A stretch of 61,737 nt of DNA from Planctomycetota bacterium. GTDB lineage: Bacteria; Planctomycetota; UBA1135; UBA2386. Position 1 is the stretch's first letter. Each line of letters begins with the position of its first letter. Under the pieces are notes generated by a model, which saw only the letters and a program-made list of their open reading frames with translations, made no database searches and was not told the origin of the DNA. A program made the position numbers and the translations under genes. The stretch is taken from NCBI GenBank assembly GCA_947444055.1, contig CANEYR010000016.1, forward strand, positions 1 to 61,737, written 5' to 3'. Shown piece after piece: positions 53,199 through 60,834 of this stretch.

Positions 53199-54812
53199 AT
53201 GCTAGACCACCCTCGTAACGCCATCGCCACCGCCCTCGCGTTGGCGCTTGCCGCCACCGTCAGCGCGCAAGCGAACACCATCCCCGGCCTTGACGGCAGC
53301 CTGACCAACAACGCCAGCCCGACTTACTTCGGTCGCCGCGGTGCCGTGCATCCCAACGGCGAGATCGGCATGTCGTACTCGTACACGATGTGCAATCCCG
53401 GCAGCGTGCCGATCCAGTGGGTCGCACCGATGAACGCGAACCACCCGATGTTCGCGATGATGGTCGTGCGCGAGGCGAACGGGCGCTTCGAGCAGATCAC
53501 CGACAACGCGACCACCTTCGTGAAGCACGCGTTCTCGGCGGCCAACACGCCGAGCACTTGCGGCGGCACCTGCCAGACCACCGGCACCGGCCTGCGCGTG
53601 AATTGCACCGACACCTACGGCGCCAGCACCAACGCCAATCGCCACTACCTCGCACCGTCGAATGAGATCAACCCGTGGACGGGTGTGTGGGCGCCGGTCG
53701 GGTCGTACTTCGATCGCGGCGAACCCGACGTCGGGCCGCCACTGAACATGGATGGTGTGCGCACGCTGTCCGGCACCGCCCCGGCCTTCACCGCCGATCT
53801 CGTGAAGAACCGCGTCACGCTGAAGGAACAAGACCTGCTCGCCGTGAACCGCAAGTTCTTCTGCTGCCACATCGTCGTCGCCGGCGAAGACGGCGACCTG
53901 CACTTCAACAACCTCGGCCACCGCGAGTTCACGTCGACGTGGACTGGCACCACCTGGACCTTCGCCAACCCGGTCGTGTTCCAGTCTGGCAGCGTGCTTT
54001 CGAAGTGGGTCGGCGCCACGCTGACGAATGCGCGCAACGGCGACGACGACGGCCACTTCTTCGTCGCCGTGAAAGTGACGCCGCTCGGCGGCGGCCAGTA
54101 TCACTACGAGTACGCGGTGCAGAACTTCGACAACGTGCGCGGCGCCGCCACCCTGCGCATCCCGGTGTGCCCGACGACGCCCGTCACCAACGTCTCGTTC
54201 CGCGATCCGAACGGCAACCTGCTCGATGATTGGACGACCAGCCGCGTCGGTGCGGAGTTGGTGTTCACGGCCCCGGCCAACAACCCGCTCGATTGGAACA
54301 ACATCTACAACTTCGGCTTCGACTGCGATGTCGCGCCAATTGCCGGCAACGTCGTGCTCGACCAGGCGCGCGTGGGCCCAGGTGCATTGTCGGTGGCCGT
54401 CAGCACGCAAGTGCCCGGTGGCCTCGCCAGCGTCACCAACCTCGGCCCGGGTTGTGGTTCGCCTGCCCCAGTGCTGGCGAGCAATGGCTTGCCCGTCATC
54501 CCAAGTGCGGGGTTCGCCTTCACGGTGAACGGCTCGCCGCTCGCACCCGTGGTCCTCTATGCCGCGCTTGGCGCCAGCAACACGCAGGTCGCGCCCGGCT
54601 GCTTCCAGTACGTCGACAACACGTTCGTGACGCACGGCGCCTACGTCAGCGACGGCGCTGGCTTGGTGAGTGCACCGGTGCCGATCCCGAACGTGCTGGC
54701 GCTTGAAGGCACCGTGATCGCTTGGCAGTCGGTCGAGGTCGTGCTCGGCGGCCCCCTGCTCGGCTTCTTGGCGCTCAGCAACGGCGTCGAGATCCTGATC
54801 GCCTGCCGCTGA
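53199..54812 (+). CDS. Secreted beta-rich protein with shared C-terminal module
   Basis: 537 residues from ATG 53199 (MLDHPRNAIATALALALAATVSAQ, signal peptide). The body is strand-rich with several Cys (TPSTCGGTCQTTGTGLRVNC) and no known fold; phrases such as HYEYAVQNFDNVRGAATLRIPV look Ig-like. The C-terminal 130 residues (NLGPGCGSPAPVLASNGLPV, YAALGASNTQVAPGCFQYV, LALEGTVIAWQSVEV) carry the module shared with other exported proteins here. TAGCAT at 53163-53168 is a possible -10 thirty bases upstream. Confidence 0.78.
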   Translation: MLDHPRNAIATALALALAATVSAQANTIPGLDGSLTNNASPTYFGRRGAVHPNGEIGMSYSYTMCNPGSVPIQWVAPMNANHPMFAMMVVREANGRFEQITDNATTFVKHAFSAANTPSTCGGTCQTTGTGLRVNCTDTYGASTNANRHYLAPSNEINPWTGVWAPVGSYFDRGEPDVGPPLNMDGVRTLSGTAPAFTADLVKNRVTLKEQDLLAVNRKFFCCHIVVAGEDGDLHFNNLGHREFTSTWTGTTWTFANPVVFQSGSVLSKWVGATLTNARNGDDDGHFFVAVKVTPLGGGQYHYEYAVQNFDNVRGAATLRIPVCPTTPVTNVSFRDPNGNLLDDWTTSRVGAELVFTAPANNPLDWNNIYNFGFDCDVAPIAGNVVLDQARVGPGALSVAVSTQVPGGLASVTNLGPGCGSPAPVLASNGLPVIPSAGFAFTVNGSPLAPVVLYAALGASNTQVAPGCFQYVDNTFVTHGAYVSDGAGLVSAPVPIPNVLALEGTVIAWQSVEVVLGGPLLGFLALSNGVEILIACR

Positions 54813-54831
54813 TCGCGACCACGCGGGTGTC

Positions 54832-54897
54832 GCCAAGGTGTCCTTCCTACAAGGACACCTTTCCCAAAACCTGTCCTTCCTGGAAGGACACCTTGGC
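54832..54897. terminator. Nested palindromes between convergent genes
   Basis: Outer arms GCCAAGGTGTCCTTCC (54832-54847) and GGAAGGACACCTTGGC (54882-54897) are perfect complements. Inside lie two further hairpins: AAGGTGTCCTT with AAGGACACCTT (54835-54845, 54851-54861) and TGTCCTT with AAGGACA (54872-54878, 54884-54890). Several mutually exclusive folds are possible; position suggests a bidirectional terminator. Confidence 0.6.
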
Positions 54898-54907
54898 CGC
54901 ACCACCC

Positions 54908-55921
54908 TCAGGCCAGATCGCTGTCGCCGAGCGTGTACCACCAGGTCTGCGCCAAGAACTCGGCGGTGATCTCAGGCTTGCAGATGTTGTGGATCAGGCG
55001 CCGCTGCAGCCAATTCGCCGACGGCGTCAGCACGAACCCGCGCGCCGCCAACACGCGGTGCTCACTCGACCACGGCGGGAACACCGCCATCAGCCGCTGC
55101 TTCTTCTCCTCGTGCTGCCGCCGCACGGCCGCAGCGAGTAGCGCCTCAATCGCCGCCGAGTCCTGCTCAGGCACCAGCCAATCGACAATCGTCGCCGCGT
55201 CCGGTGCCAAGCCACTGCCCGGCTTGCACACCATCAGTCCGACCAACCGGCCAGCTCGCCGCGCCGTCCACAGCTCGTACTCCGCGTGCGCTGGGTTCTG
55301 CACGTAGCGCCACTGCAGGTAGCGTTCGTCGCGTCGCAAGAGGCAGCGCTTGTCGGCGCTCACCGACTCGTAGAGCCCAGCAAGATCCGACGGCACGGCC
55401 TGCACCTTCTGCACCTCGACCCCAGGCGGCATGGCCAACGCACCCGCCGCGCGATCGCGGATCAGGTAGTCGATCACCGTCATCATCTCGTACTTGAGAT
55501 AGCGCTGGCCGATGCGGAACGCGGCGTCGACCGGGAAGCCATAAAACAGCGCGTCGCCGATCGCGCGGCTGTGCGCCCAAAACGGCAGGCAGGTCTCGAC
55601 GAACAGGCTCTTCGCCTTCAGCCCCTGCCGGAAGTTCGGATGCGTCATCGAGTCGACGCAGTGAATGAACTTCTGCTCGCCCCACGGCGTGTCGTAGAGC
55701 ATCGGCATGCCCGCGTACTGCGAAGCGACCGTGCCGTCGTCGTCGATCGCCAACGAAATGCGCTGGCCGGCCGGGTTCTGCGCGTACGCCCACTGCCAGT
55801 GCGGCAGCGTGCGATCGACGTAGCCCTGGCCGCACACTTCGCGGAACACCAAGTTGAACGTCTGCAGAATCGCGTGCTCGTCGCCTGGCTGATACGGGCG
55901 GATCGTCAGGCCCGCTGTCAT
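54908..55921 (-). CDS. GNAT-family acetyltransferase-like protein
   Basis: 337 residues; ATG overlaps the PNP stop (ATGA). LTIRPYQPGDEHAILQTFNLVF is a GNAT start, followed by SLAIDDDGTVASQYAGMPMLY and HPNFRQGLKAKSLFVE, the region that binds CoA pyrophosphate. A second half (YLQWRYVQNPAHAEYELWTARRAGRLVGLMVCKPG) repeats the pattern, so it is a tandem GNAT protein as in envelope or exopolysaccharide loci. Acyl donor and acceptor unknown. Confidence 0.8.
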   Translation of the reverse strand: MTAGLTIRPYQPGDEHAILQTFNLVFREVCGQGYVDRTLPHWQWAYAQNPAGQRISLAIDDDGTVASQYAGMPMLYDTPWGEQKFIHCVDSMTHPNFRQGLKAKSLFVETCLPFWAHSRAIGDALFYGFPVDAAFRIGQRYLKYEMMTVIDYLIRDRAAGALAMPPGVEVQKVQAVPSDLAGLYESVSADKRCLLRRDERYLQWRYVQNPAHAEYELWTARRAGRLVGLMVCKPGSGLAPDAATIVDWLVPEQDSAAIEALLAAAVRRQHEEKKQRLMAVFPPWSSEHRVLAARGFVLTPSANWLQRRLIHNICKPEITAEFLAQTWWYTLGDSDLA

Positions 55922-56766
55922 GCCCCCGTTCTCCCACCCACGCCAAGCCGCCGACAGAGTTCCGTCACCAAGGCGGTGAGCGCCGACGCCGCTTGCTTGC
56001 CCGCAGCGACCACTTCGTCGTGCGCCAGCGGGGTTGGCGAGATGCCGGCCGCGAGGTTGGTGATCAGAGACAAGCCGGCCACCTCGGCGCCCATCGCGTT
56101 CAACGCCATCGCTTCCTGCACCGTGCTCATGCCCACCGCATCGGCACCGAGCCCCTTCAACATGCGCACTTCTGCCGGTGTCTCATACGACGGGCCGAGC
56201 AAGCCGGCGTAGATGCCGGGACGCAGCCGCGCGCCGCACGCCGCCAGCAGTTGGCGCAGCCGCGGGGAATAGACGCGCGTCTGATCGGGAAAGCGCGGCC
56301 CCAACGCCGCCTCGTGGGGACCGATCAGCGGCGAGCCGCCGGTGAGGTTCAAATGGTCGGTGAGCACCATCAAGTCGCCAGCCGACAAGTCGTCGGCGAT
56401 GCCGCCCGCGGCGTTGGTCAGCAAGAACGACGGCACGCCGAGCCGCCGCAGCGTGCGCACGGCGCGCACAACGTCGGCCGGTCGCCAGCCTTCGTAGAGA
56501 TGCACGCGGCCTGACAGGCACGCCACGCCCACCCCAGCGACGGTGCCGACGACCAGTTCGCCGCCGTGGCCTTCGACGTGCGGTACCGGCCAGCCTGGAA
56601 CCTCAGCGAACGGCACGGCGACCGGTTGTTCGACGCGCTGCGCGAAGTCCTTCAGGCCGCTGCCGAGCACGAGCCCAAGACGCAGCGAGGTCACGCGCGC
56701 GCCAAGCCGTTCGTGCAGGAAGGTGGCGGCGCGGTCGACGAGTTCGGTCTCGGTGGCGTGCGTCAT
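55918..56766 (-). CDS. Purine nucleoside phosphorylase
   Basis: 282 residues, trimeric PNP type acting on inosine/guanosine and deoxy forms. LVLGSGLKDF, GRVHLYEGW, LTNAAGGI, GPSYETPAEVRMLK and VGMSTVQEAMAL are the phosphate- and purine-binding motifs. It completes the nucleoside-salvage set of 8317-14038, though it is 42 kb away and coupled to a GNAT gene. Start 56766 by homology. Confidence 0.95.
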   Translation of the reverse strand: MTHATETELVDRAATFLHERLGARVTSLRLGLVLGSGLKDFAQRVEQPVAVPFAEVPGWPVPHVEGHGGELVVGTVAGVGVACLSGRVHLYEGWRPADVVRAVRTLRRLGVPSFLLTNAAGGIADDLSAGDLMVLTDHLNLTGGSPLIGPHEAALGPRFPDQTRVYSPRLRQLLAACGARLRPGIYAGLLGPSYETPAEVRMLKGLGADAVGMSTVQEAMALNAMGAEVAGLSLITNLAAGISPTPLAHDEVVAAGKQAASALTALVTELCRRLGVGGRTGA

Positions 56767-57081
56767 TGGCGAGTGCCTTGGTTACGGATCCGATAGTGGG
56801 AAGCAAGGGCTTGTTGGGCACGGTCACGGTCCTGCGCCGCAGGTGGGCGCTGGTCCACCCTCGCCGGGTGCGGGATCTGCACAAGCGTTTCGACAAACGG
56901 GATAGACATTGGCTGGTGATGCCGCGACCACGTCCCCCGCCGTGCGCTGGCGCGGCGTGCCTTGCTCGCTTTGGTTGCTGAGCAGGAGTGACATGCCCCA
57001 CCGCCACAAACACCTTCGGTGCGGGGCCGCCCGGGTCACGGCACATTGTGGTCAACCCGCGCCCACCGCTGAGCGAAGCAC
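56767..57081. other. Non-coding stretch upstream of PNP
   Basis: 315 bases with no convincing reading frame, tRNA or hairpin with U-tract. On the minus strand TAACCA lies 14 bases before the PNP start and TATCGG further upstream, weak promoter candidates only. Confidence 0.5.
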
Positions 57082-57276
57082 CTACGCCCGGTCCTGCTCG
57101 GCTTCTGCCCGGACGATGGGCTCACCATCCTCGTCGATGGTGACGTGGATGACGTTCGGGTTGCAGCACACCGGGCAGTCCTCGACGTAGCTCTGCCGCG
57201 ATCCTGCTGACACGTCGATCGGAACCTCGACATCCTCACCGCAGGAGTCGCAGACGTAGCGGGCCTCATTGTGCAT
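57082..57276 (-). CDS. CPXCG-motif cysteine-rich zinc-ribbon protein
   Basis: 64 residues from ATG 57276. Two Cys pairs, C9-x-x-C12 (YVCDSCGEDV) and C34-x-x-C37 (EDCPVCCNPN), with VIHVTIDEDG between ribbon and acidic tail, match the CPXCG family of small putative zinc-binding proteins of unknown function. The last CG of the motif reads CC. ATG lies 11 bases after TACTGT. Confidence 0.85.
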   Translation of the reverse strand: MHNEARYVCDSCGEDVEVPIDVSAGSRQSYVEDCPVCCNPNVIHVTIDEDGEPIVRAEAEQDRA

Positions 57277-57287
57277 TGCCAAGTGCA

Positions 57288-57293
57288 ACAGTA
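57288..57293 (-). promoter_or_regulatory. TACTGT -10-like hexamer, 11 nt before start 57276
   Basis: Minus-strand TANNNT motif ahead of the CPXCG gene; no -35 match at 17 bases. Confidence 0.35.
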
Positions 57294-57360
57294 GCCGACG
57301 GGGCTGCGGTGCATGAACCTGCTGGTCGAAGTCGGCCAACGGTGGCTCTCGGTGCCGCGA

Positions 57361-57418
57361 CCGACTACAGAACCGACTACAGAACTGCCTCGCCATCCTG
57401 GCGCCAATCCTGGCGCGG
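57361..57418 (+). repeat. Two adjacent 12-bp duplications upstream of the GlcG-like gene
   Basis: CCGACTACAGAA is repeated head to tail at 57361-57372 and 57373-57384. ATCCTGGCGC(CA/GG) is repeated at 57395-57406 and 57407-57418. Both have the same period and lie 25-80 bases before ATG 57443. Confidence 0.75.
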
Positions 57419-57442
57419 ATCCGGCGTGCACTGCACCTCGTC

Positions 57443-58216
57443 ATGACCAAGAATTTCCGGCCCGGTTTCGTTCCCATCGCCCTCGTCGCCATGTTCGCCG
57501 CGTCGGCTTGCCAGTCGACCCTGCGACCCGCCCCCACCAGCAACCTGTTGCCGGACCACGCCGTCGTGACCGCCGCCCTGCGCGCCGTCGTCAAGGAGAC
57601 CAACGGCGGCTTCGGCCTGCCGATGTGGGCGACCCTCGTCGACCGCGACGGCGTCGTGCACGTCGTCGCCCGCAGCGGCGAGGACCGCGGCGACCAGTGG
57701 CCCGGCAGCCGCGTGATCTCGGCGCAGAAAGCGAACACTGCGAACGCGTTCTGCCTGCCCGGCCTATCGTTGTCGACCGCCAACCTGTTCGCCGCGACGC
57801 AGCCTGGGGCAAGCCTGTTCGGCTTGCAAGCCAGCAACCCGGTCGACACCACCGTCGCCTACGCCGGCGACGCCGCGGCGTTCGGCACACCGACGGACCC
57901 GCTGGTCCGGCATCGCATCGGCGGCGTCAATGTGTTCGGCGGCGGCCTCGGCCTCTACGGCAAGGGCGGCGTGTTGCTCGGTGGCATCGGCCTCAGTGGC
58001 GACAGCTCGGTCGCCGACCACGTGATCGCCTGGAAGCTGCGCAAGAAGCTCGGCCTCGACTTCGTGCCAGGTGGCATCAGCCCGACCAAGGACGACAACA
58101 TGGTCATCGACTTCGCCAACGGCACGAGCCCGAGTGGCTGGGGGCACGCCGCGACGACGCCCGAGGCGACGGCGATCGTCGCCGCGTTGCCGCAGACGCA
58201 CCCGATCGCGAAGTGA
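57443..58216 (+). CDS. GlcG/HbpS-type heme-binding lipoprotein
   Basis: 257 residues. Lipobox FAASAC (Cys23). The rest is a GlcG/HbpS (DUF336) domain: PMWATLVDRDGVVHVVARSG, the long match RGDQWPGSRVISAQKANTANAF, LPGLSLSTANLFAATQPG, RIGGVNVFGGGLGLY, VLLGGIGLSGDSSVADHVIAW. HbpS-like proteins bind heme or sense redox stress; the lipid anchor places it on the periplasmic side or outer membrane. The ligand here is inferred only from the family. Confidence 0.88.
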   Translation: MTKNFRPGFVPIALVAMFAASACQSTLRPAPTSNLLPDHAVVTAALRAVVKETNGGFGLPMWATLVDRDGVVHVVARSGEDRGDQWPGSRVISAQKANTANAFCLPGLSLSTANLFAATQPGASLFGLQASNPVDTTVAYAGDAAAFGTPTDPLVRHRIGGVNVFGGGLGLYGKGGVLLGGIGLSGDSSVADHVIAWKLRKKLGLDFVPGGISPTKDDNMVIDFANGTSPSGWGHAATTPEATAIVAALPQTHPIAK

Positions 58217-58274
58217 CCGTGCGGACGTGAAGGCCGCGACGCGAGCCTCCCCTAGAATCGCCCGCCCTCACCGT

Positions 58275-58523
58275 TCAGAACGCAACGACCTGGAAGCCGT
58301 CGGTGGTCGCCAGCGTGCCGAATGCCGTCAGCACGACCCCCTGCGTCAGCAGCGTCACCGGCCGCGCCGCGGCCGGGATCGACAATGACAGCACCCCGGA
58401 GATCGGGGGCAACTGCAACACCAAGTCAGGTATCGGCAGCAAGAGGCACGGGGGGTACGCGAGATTGACCAGCTGCGGCTGCCAGCCGAGACCGAACACC
58501 GCCACCACCAGTTCGCCGGGCGA
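58275..58523 (-). pseudogene. Remnant of a secreted protein's C-terminal module
   Basis: A frame ending at 58275 encodes about 80 residues (ELVVAVFGLGWQP, YPPCLLLPIPDLVLQLP, IPAAARPVTLLTQGVVL) similar to the C-terminal module of neighbouring exported proteins. No signal peptide or upstream domain is present in this frame. Confidence 0.65.
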
Positions 58524-58540
58524 CGCCACCGAGCGGGCGC

Positions 58541-58660
58541 TTTCGACATCTTCGCGCTGCCAACCCAATCGAGCAGGACGTGGACCTTCACTCCCGCCAG
58601 CGCGCGCTCCGCCAGGCGGTCCGCCGCGCGCGAAGAGCACGTTCGCAGTGAGTTCTGGGG
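58541..58660 (-). pseudogene. Fragment of a phospholipase D/cardiolipin synthase-like gene
   Basis: Minus-strand frame reading DRLAERALAGVKVHVLLDWV then GSAKM, a phrase typical of cardiolipin-synthase PLD domains just before the first HKD site. Only about 40 codons survive; no HKD motif follows. It abuts the secreted-protein remnant in another frame. Confidence 0.6.
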
Positions 58661-58827
58661 GGTTGTTGTCCGGCGCCTGAAGCCACCGTCTCGGTAGCCA
58701 CGCGGGGTGGTGCCGCAGCGAACGTGGCTTTGGCCGAAGTGCGGGGGCGCACCCGCACCTTGACGCCCGCCCCCCGGCAATCGACCATGCCTCGCCTCGT
58801 CTCTCCCGCTCGCCCCCCGGAGTCTCC

Positions 58828-59979
58828 ATGCGCATGGCACCCTTCGCCCTCGTTCTCTCCCTCGTCGGCACCATTGCCCCGGCCCTTGCCCAGGGTTGCC
58901 CTGGTCCTGGCACCTTCTGGAAACGCGACACCCTGCCGGTGAGCCCGACCGGCCTCACCGCCGTCTCCGTCATCCAAGGCATGTGCGAAGGCGAGAGCGC
59001 TGGCGTCGTCTTCGAAATGCCGGCCAACATGCCCGTGCAACGCATCACCCAAGTCGTCGCCCCATGGGGCGCGGCGCTGGGAGTGAACGGCTTCCAAGCA
59101 GCGCTCGATGTCGAGGTCTACGACGGCGTCAGCTTCAGCGGCGCCAACGTCAACATGGGCACGCAGGTGTTCAGCCTGTCGACGCAAGCCACGGCGAACA
59201 TGCAGGTGCAAAGCCACGGCCTCAACGTGCTCGACACCAGCACCTACAACATCATCGTCGGTGCGGCCCCGGCCACCGGCAACCCGCCCGTGCGCCGCTT
59301 CGCGATCTGCTTTCGCTGCGATTTGAACTTCCACCCGAGCGGCACCTGCGCCACCGGTTGGCCGGCGAACTTCTTCACCGACAACAGCCAGCAACCGACG
59401 TTCCCGTTCACCTGCAACAACATCATCACGCCGCAGCGCACCAGCATCATCGAGATCGCGGGGCAGGGTTGGCGCGACGCGGCCCTCGCGCAAGTCACCG
59501 GCATCCCGCTTTGCCCCTTCTACTACAGCGGCGTCTGGTGCATTCGCGCCTGCAGCGAAGATGCGTTTCCGGCCTTCTACAACACCTTCGCGAACGGCTG
59601 CCCGAGCTCGTTGCCGACCGCACAGCTCATTTCGGCCACCTTGCCGCGCGTCGGCCAGACCATGTTCGTCATCGTCAACAACATGCCCGTCAACCTTGGG
59701 CTGATGCTGACTGGCCTCAGTAACGTCAGCTCCAATCTCGGCCCGTTGCCGTTGAACATGACCCCGTTCGGCATCAACAACTGCCTGCTGCACGTGAGTC
59801 CCGACTTCTTGACGACGCTGGTCGGTGGCGGCGGCTCGGCGTCCTACTCGCTTGCGATCCCCAACACCAACAACGTGCTCGGACTGCAGTTCTACCAACA
59901 GCCGTTTGTGTTCGACCCGCCGCTCAATGCGTTCGGTGGCGCGCTCGGCAATGCAGCGGCACTACAGATCGGCAACTGA
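58828..59979 (+). CDS. Secreted protein with shared C-terminal module
   Basis: 383 residues with signal peptide (APFALVLSLVGTIAPALAQ) and GGAG-like GGAGT five bases before the ATG, one of the few visible ribosome sites. The middle is strand-rich with many Cys (FAICFRCDLNF, TGIPLCPFYYSGVWCIRAC) and FEMPANMPVQRITQVVAPWG. The end (GINNCLLHVSPDFLTTL, IPNTNNVLGLQFYQQPFVFD, GGALGNAAALQIGN) is the module found in 44411-45871 and 53199-54812. The stop overlaps the fdhD start. Confidence 0.78.
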   Translation: MRMAPFALVLSLVGTIAPALAQGCPGPGTFWKRDTLPVSPTGLTAVSVIQGMCEGESAGVVFEMPANMPVQRITQVVAPWGAALGVNGFQAALDVEVYDGVSFSGANVNMGTQVFSLSTQATANMQVQSHGLNVLDTSTYNIIVGAAPATGNPPVRRFAICFRCDLNFHPSGTCATGWPANFFTDNSQQPTFPFTCNNIITPQRTSIIEIAGQGWRDAALAQVTGIPLCPFYYSGVWCIRACSEDAFPAFYNTFANGCPSSLPTAQLISATLPRVGQTMFVIVNNMPVNLGLMLTGLSNVSSNLGPLPLNMTPFGINNCLLHVSPDFLTTLVGGGGSASYSLAIPNTNNVLGLQFYQQPFVFDPPLNAFGGALGNAAALQIGN

Positions 59980-60791
59980 TGCGCGACGCCATCCCCGAAC
60001 CTCCACCCGGCGCTGCGCGTCGGCAACTCGCGGATGGCCGTGACGATTTGTTGGTGCGCGAAGAGCCGTTGCTGCTCGTGGTGCACGGCCAGCAACTGCT
60101 GACGATGCGCACGCCAGGGCGCGATGAAGACTTGGCGGTCGGGTTCTTGCTCGGCGAAGGCATTCTCGGCCACGCCAGCGATGTGCTGCAGATGGTGAGC
60201 AAGCCCGCCGACACCGCCGCGCGCACCACGGACGAACTGCACGTGACGTTGCGCACGCCGCCCGACGCCGTGGTGAAAGCGCGGCTCGCGCGCACGCACG
60301 AGATCCGCAGTTCGTGTGGGGTGTGCGGTGTCGCTGATGCGCAGAGCCTGCTCGAAGCGACGCCTGCCCTGTTGCCGGGCGTGCCGAAGTTCAACCCGGC
60401 TCGCGTCACGGCGCTGGTCACCGCCTTGCACCAAGTCCAAGAACTGTTCTCGCTGACGGGTGGCTGCCACGGGGCCTTGGTCGCGAACGCCGACGGCACC
60501 GTGCTCGGCAGTGGCGAAGACATCGGTCGGCACAACGCGCTCGACAAAGCCATCGGCGAAGCGGCGCGAGCCGGCCACGAACTGACGCAAGCGATCGCGG
60601 TGCTGTCCGGGCGCGCGGGCTACGACTTGGTGGTGAAGTGCCTGCGCGTGCGCATTCCCGTGATCGTGTCCGTGTCGGCGCCGAGCGCGCTCGCCTTCGA
60701 TCTATGCCACGCCGCCGGCGCGACGCTGATCGGCTTTGCACGCGGCGAACGCCACGAGGTCTACTGCGGGGCGGTGCGGCTGACTGGGTGA
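59979..60791 (+). CDS. fdhD: Formate dehydrogenase accessory sulfurtransferase FdhD
   Basis: 270 residues. FdhD passes sulfur from IscS to the molybdenum cofactor of formate dehydrogenases. SSCGVCG gives the conserved Cys113 and Cys116; REEPLLLVVHGQQLLTMRTPGRDEDLAVGFLLGEGI, TGGCHGALVAN, GEDIGRHNALDKAIG and LSGRAGYDLVVKCLRVRIPVIVSVSAPSALA are family blocks. The ATG overlaps the preceding stop (TGATG). No formate dehydrogenase is in the window. Confidence 0.96.
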   Translation: MRDAIPEPPPGAARRQLADGRDDLLVREEPLLLVVHGQQLLTMRTPGRDEDLAVGFLLGEGILGHASDVLQMVSKPADTAARTTDELHVTLRTPPDAVVKARLARTHEIRSSCGVCGVADAQSLLEATPALLPGVPKFNPARVTALVTALHQVQELFSLTGGCHGALVANADGTVLGSGEDIGRHNALDKAIGEAARAGHELTQAIAVLSGRAGYDLVVKCLRVRIPVIVSVSAPSALAFDLCHAAGATLIGFARGERHEVYCGAVRLTG

Positions 60792-60834
60792 CTGAGGGTC
60801 TGCATGACGATCGCCCGCTTTCGATGAGCCGCCG

